A DNA stretch of 64,000 bases from Paracoccaceae bacterium (GCA_007694945.1 REER01000143.1:1-64000), one strand, 5' to 3'. Shown: positions 45,660 to 55,112, numbered from the stretch's first letter. Numbers and translations are program-made. The notes: generated from the letters alone by a model not told the origin.

Positions 45660-46304
45660 ATGACCCGGCAACTCGATTACGCCACCATCCGCGAGATTTT
45701 TGCCCGCTTCCACGCGGCCGACCCCGAACCGAAAGGGGAGTTGGAGCATGTCAATGCCTTCACGCTGGTCGTGGCCGTTGCGCTCTCGGCGCAGGCGACC
45801 GATGTTGGTGTGAACAAGGCCACGCGCGGTCTCTTTGCTGTCGCCGACACACCCGAGAAGATGCTGGCCCTTGGCGAAGAGGGTGTTATCGAGCACATCA
45901 AGACCATCGGCCTCTATCGCAACAAGGCCAGGAATGTCATCAAGCTTAGCCGCATTCTTGTCGAGCAATATGGCGGGCAGGTGCCCTCATCCCGCGCGGC
46001 CCTGCAATCGCTGCCCGGTGTCGGGCGCAAGACCGCGAATGTGGTGCTGAATATGTGGTGGCGTATGCCGGCGCAGGCGGTGGACACGCATATCTTCCGC
46101 GTTGGTAACCGCACCGGCATTTGTCCGGGGCGCGATGTGAACACGGTCGAGCGCGCAATCGAGGACCATGTCCCCGCCGAATACCAGCTTCACGCCCATC
46201 ACTGGCTGATCCTGCATGGCCGCTACATCTGCAAGGCGCGCAAACCAGCCTGCGCTGCCTGCCTGATCCGCGATCTCTGCCCCTATGAGGAGAAGACCCT
46301 TTGA
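45660..46304 (+). CDS. nth: Endonuclease III
   Basis: DNA glycosylase/AP lyase removing oxidised pyrimidines in base excision repair. The 214 residues hold the helix-hairpin-helix LPGVGRKTANVVLNMWW (with the catalytic Lys), the catalytic Asp in AVDTHIFRVGNRTGI, and the C-terminal 4Fe-4S ligands in ICKARKPACAACLIRDLC with spacing C-x6-C-x2-C-x5-C. Full length. It overlaps the adenosine kinase gene by 4 bp (TTGA). Confidence 0.97.
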   Translation: MTRQLDYATIREIFARFHAADPEPKGELEHVNAFTLVVAVALSAQATDVGVNKATRGLFAVADTPEKMLALGEEGVIEHIKTIGLYRNKARNVIKLSRILVEQYGGQVPSSRAALQSLPGVGRKTANVVLNMWWRMPAQAVDTHIFRVGNRTGICPGRDVNTVERAIEDHVPAEYQLHAHHWLILHGRYICKARKPACAACLIRDLCPYEEKTL

Positions 46305-47284
46305 AACGCTACCAGATTGCCGGGATCGGCAACGCGATTGTCGATGTGATCGCCACGGTTGATGACCTGTTTCTTGACCATATGGGCATTCGCAAGGGCA
46401 TCATGCAGCTTGTTGAACGTGAGCGGGCCGAGGTGCTCTATGGCGCGATGAAGGACCGGGCCGAAGCCTCGGGCGGTTCGGTCGCCAATACGCTGGCCGG
46501 GGTCGGGCGATTGGGGCTGAGGGCCGCCTTTGTCGGGCGCGTCAATGACGATGCGCTGGGCCGCTTCTATGCCGACGACACCAGCGCCGATTTCGTCAAC
46601 CCGCCTGCAGCGAATGGCGAATTGCCGACCTCGCGCAGCATGATCTTCGTCACGCCGGATGGCGAGCGGTCGATGAATACCTATCTGGGCATTTCCGCCG
46701 AGCTTGGCCCCGAGGATGTGGACGCGGATGTTATGGCCGACTCCGAGATCGTGTTTCTGGAGGGCTATCTCTTCGACAAGGATAAGGGCAAGGAGGCGTT
46801 CCTGAAAGCCGCGCGCGCCTGTCGCAGCACGGGCGGGCGTGCCGGCATTGCGTTGTCGGACCCTTTCTGCGTCGACCGCCACCGGGCCGATTTCCGTACG
46901 CTGGTGGCCAATGACATGGATTATGTCATTGGCAATGAACAGGAATGGGTCGCGCTGTATCAGGCCAATGACCTTGATGATGCGCTGGCGCAGGCCGCGC
47001 GGGATTGCCCGCTTGTCGTCTGCACCCGATCGGGCGACCAGGTGACGATATTGGCCAAGGGCACGCGGACCGAGGTGCCCGTCACCCTTGTCACGCCGGT
47101 CGATGCCACCGGCGCGGGCGATCAGTTCGCGGCGGGGTTCCTCTATGGGCTGGCCACTGGGCGCGACATGGGGACAGCGGGCCGCATGGGTGTGATCGCA
47201 GCGGCCGAGGTGATCAGCCATATCGGCGCGCGCCCGAAAAGCGATATCCGCGCCGCGTTCCGCCGTGCCGGGCTGGTCGCTTGA
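46301..47284 (+). CDS. PfkB-family adenosine kinase
   Basis: A 327-residue ribokinase-fold kinase. It has the adenosine-kinase-like IAGIGNAIVDVIATVDDLFLDHMG, SGGSVANTLAGVGRLGLRAAFVGRVNDDALG, and the PfkB signature 2 with catalytic Asp in VDATGAGDQFAAGFLYGLATG. It would phosphorylate adenosine to AMP in salvage, though sugar kinase activity is possible. Translation starts at TTG (46301), overlapping the nth stop by 4 bp with gaggagaag 7 bp upstream, so start and coupling are clear. AMP nucleosidase (amn) elsewhere in the window acts on the product. Confidence 0.92.
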   Translation: MKRYQIAGIGNAIVDVIATVDDLFLDHMGIRKGIMQLVERERAEVLYGAMKDRAEASGGSVANTLAGVGRLGLRAAFVGRVNDDALGRFYADDTSADFVNPPAANGELPTSRSMIFVTPDGERSMNTYLGISAELGPEDVDADVMADSEIVFLEGYLFDKDKGKEAFLKAARACRSTGGRAGIALSDPFCVDRHRADFRTLVANDMDYVIGNEQEWVALYQANDLDDALAQAARDCPLVVCTRSGDQVTILAKGTRTEVPVTLVTPVDATGAGDQFAAGFLYGLATGRDMGTAGRMGVIAAAEVISHIGARPKSDIRAAFRRAGLVA

Positions 47285-47349
47285 CGAAAGGCTTGCTCGT
47301 TGCCTGCGACTGCGGCACTCTGAATGCGTAACTGTTTCCGGAGATCGTC

Positions 47350-47913
47350 ATGAAACAGATTTTTGCCGCCGCGATGATCGCGGGTTGTCTCGCCCTGCCT
47401 GCCAGTGCCGATCCGTTCATCAAGGCGTTGGAGACCGCTATAGACGCCTATCGCGATGGCGATCTGCAATATGCCGAGGATGAACTGGTCGCGGCGCAGC
47501 GCCTGCTGGGCGAGATGAAGGCCGCAGGGCTGGCCAGCTTCCTGCCCGAGGCTCTTGAGGGTTGGACCCGCGTGATCGACACTGAGGCAGGCCAGATGCT
47601 GGGCTTTATCGGCGGCGGCACAATGGCCAGCGCGCAATATAGCGGCCTGGATCAGCGCTTTGAGCTGAGCTTCATGGCCGATAACCCGATGGTGGCGCAG
47701 ATCGGCATGATGCTGGGCAGTGCCACGATGATCACGCAGATGGGTGGCCAGGTGGAGCGGATCAATCGCGTGCGGTTCCTGCGCGAGGATCAGAGCCTAA
47801 AGGCGATTGTCGGCAACCGCATTCTGGTGCAGGCCGAAGGGGCGGATGCCGAGGTGATGATCCCGTTTCTGGAGCAGATCGACTTCCGCGCGATGGAGAA
47901 TTTCGGGGGCTGA
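47350..47913 (+). CDS. Exported hypothetical protein
   Basis: A 187-residue protein that I do not recognise. It has a Sec signal peptide (MKQIFAAAMIAGCLALPASAD). The mature part opens with a helix KALETAIDAYRDGDLQYAEDELVAAQRLLGEMKA like half of a TPR, followed by a beta-rich domain (GGTMASAQYSGLDQRFELSFMADNPMVAQIGMMLG). Periplasmic location is likely. It lies 65 bp after adenosine kinase and 79 bp before htpX, on the same strand. An envelope or lipid-binding role is conceivable but unsupported. Confidence 0.75.
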   Translation: MKQIFAAAMIAGCLALPASADPFIKALETAIDAYRDGDLQYAEDELVAAQRLLGEMKAAGLASFLPEALEGWTRVIDTEAGQMLGFIGGGTMASAQYSGLDQRFELSFMADNPMVAQIGMMLGSATMITQMGGQVERINRVRFLREDQSLKAIVGNRILVQAEGADAEVMIPFLEQIDFRAMENFGG

Positions 47914-47925
47914 GCCTCTCTGCGC

Positions 47926-47954
47926 GTTGCAATGACCGCGCTGCGCGCCCATAT
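47926..47954 (+). promoter_or_regulatory. Heat-shock (RpoH/sigma32-type) promoter of htpX
   Basis: GTTGCAA, 14 bp, then GCCCATAT. Compared with CTTGAAA-N14-CCCCATNT three bases differ, and the spacing equals that of the clpB promoter in this window. It ends 38 bp before the htpX ATG. htpX is a known sigma32 target in enterobacteria. Confidence 0.6.
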
Positions 47955-47992
47955 CTGAGGCGCAGTTTTGAGCAGGAACAGGATAACGCGCC

Positions 47993-48877
47993 ATGATGGG
48001 TTACACGAAAACCGCCATCCTGATGGCCGCCATGACCGCGCTTTTCATGGCCGTGGGCTATGCGCTCGGTGGCGGCGCCGGGTTGCTGATCGCGCTGGCC
48101 GTGGCGGCGGGCATGAATATCTATGCCTATTGGAACTCCGACAAGGCCGTGCTCAAGATGCACAATGCGCAGGAATGCAACAGCCAGGTCCATCCCGACC
48201 TGCAACGTATGGTGCACCAGCTCGCCGATGATGCGGATATGCCGCGCCCGCGAGTCTATGTGATTCACGAAGACCAACCCAACGCCTTCGCCACCGGACG
48301 AAACCCTGAAAACGCAGCCGTTGCAGCCACCACGGGGCTATTGAACCGGATGACGCGCGAGGAAGTAGCCGCCGTGATGGCGCATGAACTGGCGCATATC
48401 CGCAACTACGATACGCTGATCATGACAATTACTGCCACCTTTGCCGGTGCCATCTCGATGCTGGCGAATTTCGCGATCTTCTTTCGCGGCGGTCGCAATG
48501 GCGGCGGGAATATCATCGCGGTTCTGCTAGTCATGATCCTCGCGCCGATGGCAGCGGCCATCGTGCAGATGGCCATTTCACGCTCGCGCGAATACGAGGC
48601 CGACCGCGTGGGGGCAGCGATCTGCGGCAATCCGCTCTGGCTCGCCTCCGCGCTGGAGAAAATTCAGGGTTTTGCCTCGCGGATCGATTATGACCGCGCC
48701 GAACAGAACCCCCAGACCGCGCATATGTTCATCATCAACCCGCTGCATGTCCATAAACGCGACAAGCTCTTCTCGACCCACCCGAACACCCAGAATCGCA
48801 TCGCGGCGCTTGAGAAGCTGGCGCACGAAGCCGGAATTGGCGCGGCCCCGTCCTCGCGTTCGAACCCCTGGGGTTGA
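47993..48877 (+). CDS. htpX: Zinc metalloprotease HtpX
   Basis: Inner-membrane stress protease (M48B) with a role in membrane-protein quality control, cooperating in E. coli with FtsH. The 294 residues have two N-terminal helices (about 8-55), the catalytic [17 protein letters not shown] HExxH motif, two further hydrophobic helices around 140-195 and the third ligand block [17 protein letters not shown]-terminal Gly-rich tail ([14 protein letters not shown]) is normal. Two Met codons are adjacent; 47993 is used. A heat-shock-type promoter lies just upstream. Confidence 0.95.
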   Translation: MMGYTKTAILMAAMTALFMAVGYALGGGAGLLIALAVAAGMNIYAYWNSDKAVLKMHNAQECNSQVHPDLQRMVHQLADDADMPRPRVYVIHEDQPNAFATGRNPENAAVAATTGLLNRMTREEVAAVMAHELAHIRNYDTLIMTITATFAGAISMLANFAIFFRGGRNGGGNIIAVLLVMILAPMAAAIVQMAISRSREYEADRVGAAICGNPLWLASALEKIQGFASRIDYDRAEQNPQTAHMFIINPLHVHKRDKLFSTHPNTQNRIAALEKLAHEAGIGAAPSSRSNPWG

Positions 48878-48882
48878 GTGCT

Positions 48883-49620
48883 CTATAGCGGCAGAAGCGG
48901 CACGCGGCCCGTATCGGTCAGCCGCCAGACGCTGCGGTTTTCGATGACAATTGCCGTCAACGGGCCGCCATAGGCCGCGCGGCTGTCGATATTGACGCGG
49001 TTGCGATAATGCGTGGCCTGCGGGATGGCCGTATGACCATGGACGACCAGAAACCCATGCTCGCGCGTGTCGCTCAGGAAAGGCTCGCGGATCCAGAGCA
49101 GATCCTGTTCGATCTGCTCAGGCAGTGGCGTTCCAGGACGAATCCCCGCATGGACGAAGAGCTGCTCGCCGACCCGATGCATCAGGGGCCGTTCGCGCAG
49201 AAAGGTGATATCCTCGGTCGGGACGGCCATAACTGCGGCCTCGCGCACATGCTTGATATGAAACGCGCTGGGGCGGAACAGCCCGTAGGACATGAGCGTT
49301 TCCTGCCCGCCGATCGCCGGGTGCAGATAGCTCACTTCGGGCGACATGCGTTCGTCACGCCAGTCGGGTTCAGACAGAAAGCGCTCGAACAAGCGGTCGT
49401 GATTGCCCTTGAGCACCACCCAGTTCTCGCCCCGCGCCAGCCCCTCGCGCAGAAAGCGGATCACGCCCGCACTGTCGGGGCCGCGGTCCACCAGATCGCC
49501 CAGATGCACCACGGGCGCGGTATCATCGCCATAGGCGGCCCGGTCCGCAGTGATGCGGGAATGCGCATCCTCAAGCAGGCTCAACTGGCCGTGGATGTCG
49601 CCGATGGCATAGCTGCGCAT
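48883..49620 (-). CDS. Metallophosphoesterase (serine/threonine phosphatase-like)
   Basis: A 245-residue calcineurin-type phosphoesterase. Metal motifs GDIHGQLSLLEDAH, HLGDLVDRGPDSAGVI and LKGNHDRLFERFLSEP are intact, along with late VVHGHTAIP. Family members include PrpA/PrpB-type protein phosphatases and ApaH; assignment within the group is not possible here. It lies 51 bp downstream of serA on the same strand, with a hairpin in between, and is convergent with htpX (5-bp gap). Confidence 0.88.
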   Translation of the reverse strand: MRSYAIGDIHGQLSLLEDAHSRITADRAAYGDDTAPVVHLGDLVDRGPDSAGVIRFLREGLARGENWVVLKGNHDRLFERFLSEPDWRDERMSPEVSYLHPAIGGQETLMSYGLFRPSAFHIKHVREAAVMAVPTEDITFLRERPLMHRVGEQLFVHAGIRPGTPLPEQIEQDLLWIREPFLSDTREHGFLVVHGHTAIPQATHYRNRVNIDSRAAYGGPLTAIVIENRSVWRLTDTGRVPLLPL

Positions 49621-49643
49621 AAGTGAACCCTTTCCGAGGGCAG

Positions 49644-49663
49644 GCGCGGCCTTGCGGCCGCGC
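49644..49663 (-). terminator. Hairpin downstream of serA
   Basis: GCGCGGCC-TTGC-GGCCGCGC is a perfect 8-bp stem in the 51-bp spacer between serA and the phosphatase gene. Minus-strand readthrough would follow it with no U-tract, so it may be only partial. Confidence 0.5.
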
Positions 49664-49671
49664 TTGTCAAC

Positions 49672-51267
49672 TCACGTCGCGTCAAAGACCAGCGGACGCA
49701 CTTGTCGAAACAGCCCGGTCGCTCGGAGCTTCTCGAGCACTGGTTGGGGCGCGGGGGCATCGAGATAGAGCAGCGCAATCGCGTCGCGCCCCGCCTCGGA
49801 CCGGCCCAGCGTAAAGTTCGCGATATTGACGCCATCCTCGCCCATCGTGTTGCCCAGTGCGCCTATGATGCCCGGCACGTCTTCGTTGGTGGTATACAGC
49901 ATATGCGCGCCCACCTCGGCATCGATGGTGATGCCCTTGATCTGGATGAAACGCGGTTTGCCATCCGAGAAGACCGTGCCCGCAATGGAGCGCTCGCGCG
50001 TGTCAGTGACAACCGTGAGCTTGATATAGGCGTCGAAGACACCCGATTTTTCCTGCGTCGTAGTCGAGAAATGCACCCCGCGTTCCTTGGCCACCACAGG
50101 CGCCGAGACCATGTTCACATCCGGATTGGTCGCTTTCATGACACCGGAAATTGCGGCACAGCTCAGCGCCTCAAGGTTCATCTCGGACACCTTGCCATCA
50201 TAGAGAATGTTGACGGCCTTGATCGGCTCGTCCGTCAACTGGCCCGCAAAGGCGCCCAGATGCGCGGCGAGCTTGAGCCAGGGGCCCATGATCCGCGCCT
50301 CCTCGGCCGTGACTGAGGGCATGTTGAGCGCGTTCGAGACCGCACCTGACAGCAGGTAATCGGACATCTGCTCGGCGACCTGCAGCGCCACATTCTCCTG
50401 CGCTTCTGTGGTCGAGGCACCCAGATGCGGGGTCACGACGACACCCGGCAGACCGAAAAGCGGGCTCTCGGTGGCGGGCTCGACGGCAAAGACGTCCAAC
50501 CCCGCACCCGCCACATGGCCCGATTTGATCCCTTCGGCCAGCGCCGCTTCATCGACCAGCCCTCCGCGGGCACAGTTGATGATCCGCACACCCTTTTTCG
50601 TCTTGGCGAGGTTTTCCGCCGAGAGAATATTGCGGGTCTTGTCGGTCAGCGGCACATGAAGCGTGATGAAATCGGCCCGTGCCAGAAGCTCGTCCAACTC
50701 GACCTTGGTCACGCCCATCTTCACGGCGCGTTCGGCGCTCAGGAAGGGGTCATACGCGATGACCTTCATCTTGAGCCCCAGCGCGCGATCACAGACGATC
50801 CCGCCGATATTCCCCGCGCCAATCACGCCCAGCGTCTTGTTGAACAGCTCCACACCCATGAAACCGGATTTCTCCCATTTTCCGGCATGGGTCGAGGCAT
50901 TGGCCTCAGGGATCTGACGCGCGACGGCCATCATCAGCGAGATGGCATGCTCGGCGGTCGTGACCGAATTACCGAAAGGCGTGTTCATCACGATCACGCC
51001 CTGTTTCGAGGCGGCGGGAATATCGACATTGTCGACCCCGATCCCGGCGCGCCCCACGACCTTGAGGTTGGTTGCAGCGGCGAGAACCTTCTCGGTGACC
51101 TTGGTGGCCGAGCGGATGGCGAGGCCGTCATAGTCGCCGATCACGGAAAGGAGCTTTTCCTTGTCCTTGCCGATGGAGGGGTCGAAGGTGACGTCAATGC
51201 CGCGGTCGCGGAAGATCTGGACAGCGGTTTCCGAGAGTTTGTCGGATACAAGTACCTTGGGTGCCAT
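49672..51267 (-). CDS. serA: D-3-phosphoglycerate dehydrogenase
   Basis: NAD+-dependent first step of serine synthesis. The 531-residue long form has the substrate/NAD domains with GLAIRSATKVTEKVLAAATNLKVVGRAGIGVDNVDIPAA, the NAD Rossmann motif GVIGAGNIGGIVCDRALGLKMKVIAYDP, the catalytic NCARGGLVDEAAL and PHLGASTTEAQENVA, then a regulatory allosteric substrate-binding domain and a C-terminal ACT domain (MLYTTNEDVPGIIGALGNTM). The track extends to 51375; the ATG at 51267 follows aaggagcc and is standard. Likely cotranscribed with serC across a 76-bp spacer containing a hairpin. Confidence 0.97.
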   Translation of the reverse strand: MAPKVLVSDKLSETAVQIFRDRGIDVTFDPSIGKDKEKLLSVIGDYDGLAIRSATKVTEKVLAAATNLKVVGRAGIGVDNVDIPAASKQGVIVMNTPFGNSVTTAEHAISLMMAVARQIPEANASTHAGKWEKSGFMGVELFNKTLGVIGAGNIGGIVCDRALGLKMKVIAYDPFLSAERAVKMGVTKVELDELLARADFITLHVPLTDKTRNILSAENLAKTKKGVRIINCARGGLVDEAALAEGIKSGHVAGAGLDVFAVEPATESPLFGLPGVVVTPHLGASTTEAQENVALQVAEQMSDYLLSGAVSNALNMPSVTAEEARIMGPWLKLAAHLGAFAGQLTDEPIKAVNILYDGKVSEMNLEALSCAAISGVMKATNPDVNMVSAPVVAKERGVHFSTTTQEKSGVFDAYIKLTVVTDTRERSIAGTVFSDGKPRFIQIKGITIDAEVGAHMLYTTNEDVPGIIGALGNTMGEDGVNIANFTLGRSEAGRDAIALLYLDAPAPQPVLEKLRATGLFRQVRPLVFDAT

Positions 51268-51297
51268 ATGTTCAGGCTCCTTGAGAGATTCAGGGGG

Positions 51298-51316
51298 GCG
51301 GGCGCTGCGCGCCCGC
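51298..51316 (-). terminator. Intra-operon hairpin between serC and serA
   Basis: GCGGGCGC-TGC-GCGCCCGC is a perfect 8-bp stem in the 76-bp serC-serA spacer. It may set the relative level of serC and serA rather than stop transcription. Confidence 0.45.
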
Positions 51317-51343
51317 TTGGAAATGACGATGGGTCGGTCGCGG

Positions 51344-52501
51344 TCAGGCGGCGTCGGAAAGCTCTGCGCGCTCAAGGTGATAGGCCCAGTCGAGCCAGCC
51401 CATCAGCGCCTCGATATCCGAGGTCTCGACCGTGGCCCCGCACCAGATGCGCAGACCCGCAGGGGCATCGCGATAGGCACCGATATCGAACGCCACGCCT
51501 TCGGCCTCCAGCCGCTTGGCCACGGCCTTGGCGAATGCGGCACCATCAGAGATGCTCGGATCGGTGAACTTGAGGCAGACGCTTGTGGTCGATGCCGTCA
51601 CCGGGTCTTCGGCCAGATTGGCGATCCAGTCGTTTTCGGCGCAGAAGCGCGCAATCACGGCTGCATTCGCGTCACAGCGCGCGATCAGGGCGGGCAACCC
51701 GCCGATGCTGCGCGCCCAGTCGAGCGCGACGAGGTAATCCTCGACCGCCAGCATCGATGGCGTGTTGATCGTCTCGCCCTTGAAAACCCCCTCGATCAGC
51801 TTGCCGCCCTTGGTCAGGCGGAAGATCTTGGGCAGGGGCCAGGGCGGCGTGTAGCTCTCCAGCCTTTCGACGGCGCGGGGGCTCAGGATGAGCATGCCAT
51901 GCGCGGCCTCGCCGCCCATGACCTTCTGCCAGGAGAAGGTCACGACATCTAGCTTGTCCCAGGGCAGATCCATGGCAAAGGCGGCTGAGGTGGCATCGCA
52001 GATGGTCAGCCCGGCACGGTCGTCGGGGATCATATCACCATGCGGCATGCGCACGCCCGAGGTGGTGCCGTTCCAGGTGAAGACCACATCCGTGTCATAA
52101 TCAACCGCCGCCATATCGACGATCTGGCCATAGTCTGCCGTGCGCACATCGGCATCGAGTTTCAACTGCTTGACAGCATCCGTCACCCAGCCCGCCCCGA
52201 AGCTCTCCCATGCCACCATGGTGACCGGGCGCGCGCCCAGCAGCGACCACATCGCCATTTCGACAGCGCCGGTGTCCGAGGCCGGAACGATGCCGATGCG
52301 ATAACTCTCAGGCACGCCGAGAACCTCGCGCGTGCCGTCGATTGCTGCTTTCAGCTTGGCCTTTCCGACAGCGGCACGATGCGACCGACCAAGCGGCGCA
52401 TCGGCAAGCAGGTCCAGCGAGAATGTGGGAACCTTGGCACAGGGGCCAGAAGAGAAGCGCGGATTGACCGGGCGCTTGGCCGGTTGAGCAGGTCTGGTCA
52501 T
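51344..52501 (-). CDS. serC: Phosphoserine aminotransferase
   Basis: PLP enzyme transaminating 3-phosphohydroxypyruvate to phosphoserine. The 385-residue protein has the alphaproteobacterial (MTH-type) features: [46 protein letters not shown], the catalytic Lys in [26 protein letters not shown], and [16 protein letters not shown]. Start at 52501, next to the candidate leader; the track's start adds unrelated residues. First gene of the serC-serA unit, divergent from serB. Confidence 0.96.
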   Translation of the reverse strand: MTRPAQPAKRPVNPRFSSGPCAKVPTFSLDLLADAPLGRSHRAAVGKAKLKAAIDGTREVLGVPESYRIGIVPASDTGAVEMAMWSLLGARPVTMVAWESFGAGWVTDAVKQLKLDADVRTADYGQIVDMAAVDYDTDVVFTWNGTTSGVRMPHGDMIPDDRAGLTICDATSAAFAMDLPWDKLDVVTFSWQKVMGGEAAHGMLILSPRAVERLESYTPPWPLPKIFRLTKGGKLIEGVFKGETINTPSMLAVEDYLVALDWARSIGGLPALIARCDANAAVIARFCAENDWIANLAEDPVTASTTSVCLKFTDPSISDGAAFAKAVAKRLEAEGVAFDIGAYRDAPAGLRIWCGATVETSDIEALMGWLDWAYHLERAELSDAA

Positions 52502-52560
52502 GGTATCCTTCCAGATAATCGCCCTTCGTTGGGGAAGGGTGTCCCACTGCCGCGTGTAGG
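52502..52560 (-). ncRNA. Candidate serC leader (structured 5' UTR RNA)
   Basis: Read on the minus strand, the serC 5' UTR contains CCCTTC-CCCAAC-GAAGGG (52522-52539), followed by GCGATTATCTGGAAGGATACC directly before the ATG, so the AAGGA ribosome site lies just past the hairpin. This arrangement fits my memory of the alphaproteobacterial serC motif upstream of serC-serA operons. I have not aligned it to the Rfam model. Confidence 0.55.
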
Positions 52561-52645
52561 GCTCAATCGCGTCTGGTGCAAGCGGGAAAATTGGCCTAGA
52601 GCGACGCCCGAGCATGCCAAACCGACGCAGCAGGACCGAGAGCCC
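52561..52645. promoter_or_regulatory. serB-serC divergent spacer
   Basis: The remaining 85 bp between the serC leader and the serB ATG must hold the serC promoter and the serB promoter. No clear consensus pair is visible, though caggac sits near serB as a weak ribosome site. Confidence 0.3.
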
Positions 52646-53524
52646 ATGTATATCGCCACGCTTCTGACCAACCCCGCAACGCCTGTTCTCGATGCACCCA
52701 CAGTTGAGGCGCTGCGCAATGCCTGGTGTGGCGGGGATGTGGTCTGGCTAAACCCCGATATCGCTGCCGAGTTCGCGCTTCCTGCGACTCCCGACAATCG
52801 CTGGCAGGTCTGGGAAGACTTGCAGGCACGGGGGGTCGACATGGCCGTGCAATCTGCCGAGGGGCGGCGCAAACGGATGCTGCTTGCGGATATGGACAGC
52901 ACCATGATCGGACAGGAATGCATCGACGAATTGGCCGATGAGGCCGGGGTCGGGCCCTATGTCGCCGATATCACCGCGCGGGCAATGAATGGCGAACTGG
53001 ACTTCGAGGGCGCGCTGCGCGCGCGTGTCGCGCTGTTGAAGGGTCTGCCCGAGACGACCATCGCGAAGGTTCTGGCCGAGCGGATCAGCTTCACGCCAGG
53101 CGGGCGCGAACTCATCGCGACGATGAAGGCTCATGGCGCGCATGCCGTCCTCGTCTCGGGCGGGTTCACTGCCTTTACCACTCATGTCGCGCAGGCGCTC
53201 GGCTTTGACGAGCACCGCGCGAATCTGCTGAAAATGGATGGCGGCCTGCTGACCGGCACCGTGGCCGAGCCCATCCTTGGTCGTGCGGCGAAGGTCGCGG
53301 CGCTGGAAGAGATCACCGCGCGGCTTGGAATCACACCAGAGGATGTCCTGGCCGTGGGCGATGGGGCGAATGATCTTGGCATGCTGGGCCGGGCGGGGGC
53401 AGGGGTGGCGCTGCACGCCAAGCCCGTGGTCGCCGCGCAATGCGAACTGCGCGTGAACCATGGCGATCTGACCGCGCTGCTCTATCTTCAAGGCTATAGT
53501 GTAACCGATTTTGTGAACATGTGA
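52646..53524 (+). CDS. serB: Phosphoserine phosphatase
   Basis: Last step of serine synthesis. The 292-residue HAD phosphatase has catalytic motif [18 protein letters not shown], motif [19 protein letters not shown], Lys motif III in [17 protein letters not shown] and motif [28 protein letters not shown] ~75-residue N-terminal ACT-like region precedes it ([16 protein letters not shown]), as in many SerB proteins. The track start is far upstream in another frame context. The ATG at 52646 is correct. Divergent from serC, together completing serA-serB-serC. Confidence 0.96.
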   Translation: MYIATLLTNPATPVLDAPTVEALRNAWCGGDVVWLNPDIAAEFALPATPDNRWQVWEDLQARGVDMAVQSAEGRRKRMLLADMDSTMIGQECIDELADEAGVGPYVADITARAMNGELDFEGALRARVALLKGLPETTIAKVLAERISFTPGGRELIATMKAHGAHAVLVSGGFTAFTTHVAQALGFDEHRANLLKMDGGLLTGTVAEPILGRAAKVAALEEITARLGITPEDVLAVGDGANDLGMLGRAGAGVALHAKPVVAAQCELRVNHGDLTALLYLQGYSVTDFVNM

Positions 53525-53623
53525 CGTTTTTTGGCCTCGGCCCCGTGGCATGCCTGCGCAAGCTGTGGCATTCTGCTGCCATGAGCCGGGCCGCTGGTCC
53601 GCACTACCAAACAGGGGAAACCA

Positions 53624-54787
53624 ATGCCGATCCGCAACAGATTTGCCGAACTTCTGCCCGAGATCTCAGCCTGGCGACAGGATTTCCATGCGCATCCCGA
53701 ATTGTTGTTCGATTGCCACCGCACCGCCGGTGTCGTGGCCGAAAAACTGCGCGAATTCGGCTGCGACGAGGTGGTTGAGGGCATCGGGCGCACTGGCGTG
53801 GTCGGGGTGATCCGGGGCAAGAGCACCGGCTCGGGCCGGGTCGTGGGGCTGCGCGCGGATATGGACGCGCTGCCGATCTATGAGGCGACAGGGCTCGATT
53901 ATGCCTCGAAAGAGGCGGGAAAGATGCATGCTTGCGGGCATGACGGGCACACCGCGATGCTGATGGGGGCTGCCAAGTATCTGGCCGAGACCCGTAATTT
54001 CGACGGCACTGTGGTGGTCATCTTCCAGCCCGCCGAAGAAGGCGGTGGCGGTGGTGACGAGATGTGCCGCGACGGGATGATGGAGCGCTTTGGTATTCAG
54101 GAAGTCTATGGCATGCACAACTGGCCCGGCCATGAAGCAGGGTCATTCGCGATCCGTCCGGGCGCCTTCTTTGCTGCCACTGACCAGTTCGAAATCGCAG
54201 TGGAGGGTCTTGGCGGGCATGCGGCCAAACCACATCAGTGCATCGACACGACTGTGGTGGCCGCACAACTGGTGCTCGCGATGCAGACCATCGTCAGCCG
54301 AAACGCTGACCCGACCAAGGAGGCTGTTGTCTCGATCACATCTTTCGTGACCGAGTCGCAGGCCTTCAACGTCATCCCGCAGCACGTGACCCTGCGCGGC
54401 ACTGTACGCACGATGGACCCGGCGATCCGCGAACTGGCCGAGACGAGGATCAAGACCCTGGCGGAGAATATCGCGGCGGGGTTTGGCGCGACGGCCCATG
54501 TCGACTATCGGCGCGGTTATCCGGTCATGGTCAACTCCGAGATCGAGACCGAATATGCTGCCGAGGCGGCCCGCGCTGTATCGGGCGATTGCACCACCGC
54601 GCCGCTTGTCATGGGCGGTGAGGACTTCGCCTATATGCTGGAAGAGCGCCCCGGCGCGTACATTCTGGTCGGCAATGGTGACACGGCCGATGTCCACCAT
54701 CCGAAATACAACTTCAATGATTCCGTCATCCCGGCAGGGTGCAGTTTCTGGGTGGAACTGGCCGAGCGCCGCCTCGCGGCGGCGTAA
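53624..54787 (+). CDS. M20-family amidohydrolase (hippurate hydrolase-like)
   Basis: A 387-residue metallopeptidase/amidohydrolase of the M20D group. Visible metal ligands: MHACGHDGHTAML, IFQPAEEGGGGGDEMCRDGMME and the C-terminal ADVHHPKYNFND. The dimerisation/lid domain contains GLGGHAAKPHQCIDTTVVAAQLV. Members hydrolyse N-acyl amino acids, hippurate or indole-acetyl amino acids. The actual substrate is unresolved. It is monocistronic with a strong terminator after it. Confidence 0.92.
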   Translation: MPIRNRFAELLPEISAWRQDFHAHPELLFDCHRTAGVVAEKLREFGCDEVVEGIGRTGVVGVIRGKSTGSGRVVGLRADMDALPIYEATGLDYASKEAGKMHACGHDGHTAMLMGAAKYLAETRNFDGTVVVIFQPAEEGGGGGDEMCRDGMMERFGIQEVYGMHNWPGHEAGSFAIRPGAFFAATDQFEIAVEGLGGHAAKPHQCIDTTVVAAQLVLAMQTIVSRNADPTKEAVVSITSFVTESQAFNVIPQHVTLRGTVRTMDPAIRELAETRIKTLAENIAAGFGATAHVDYRRGYPVMVNSEIETEYAAEAARAVSGDCTTAPLVMGGEDFAYMLEERPGAYILVGNGDTADVHHPKYNFNDSVIPAGCSFWVELAERRLAAA

Positions 54788-54795
54788 AGCGAGAA

Positions 54796-54817
54796 AGCCC
54801 CGCCTTGCGGCGGGGCT
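54796..54817. terminator. Bidirectional terminator
   Basis: AGCCCCGCC-TTGC-GGCGGGGCT is a perfect 9-bp stem between two convergent genes, 9 bp after the amidohydrolase stop, flanked by GAGAAA and GTGCAAT. Confidence 0.7.
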
Positions 54818-54839
54818 GTGCAATCGCGTTCTGCCGTGA

Positions 54840-55112
54840 TCAGGGGCAGGGCGCCTCGTAATAGGTCCCGTCGCCGCGCGCATAGGCACATTTGCCCGTC
54901 GTTGTATTCTGCGCAAGCAACGTCCCGGCTGCGGCGCCCGCCACAGTGCCGAGGATTCTCCAGTTGGTATTGGCACCGAGGAGATTGGCCACAGCCAGCC
55001 CACCAGCAGCGCCGGTAACTCCACCAACGACACTACGCTCCGTGTCTGTCATCTGGCAGCCGCCTAGGGCGAGTGCCGCGGCGAGGAATGTGGCGGGAAC
55101 GATCTTTCTCAT
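54840..55112 (-). CDS. Small glycine-zipper lipoprotein
   Basis: A 90-residue lipoprotein: lipobox LALGGCQ after an N-terminal signal segment, then two Gly-rich helices (GGVTGAAGGLAVANLLG and TVAGAAAGTLLAQN) typical of glycine-zipper/17-kDa-antigen-like outer-membrane proteins. The tail CAYARGDGTYYEAPCP contains two Cys. It resembles small Rhodobacterales lipoproteins annotated as glycine-zipper-domain proteins; specific function is unknown. Convergent with the amidohydrolase. Confidence 0.82.
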   Translation of the reverse strand: MRKIVPATFLAAALALGGCQMTDTERSVVGGVTGAAGGLAVANLLGANTNWRILGTVAGAAAGTLLAQNTTTGKCAYARGDGTYYEAPCP

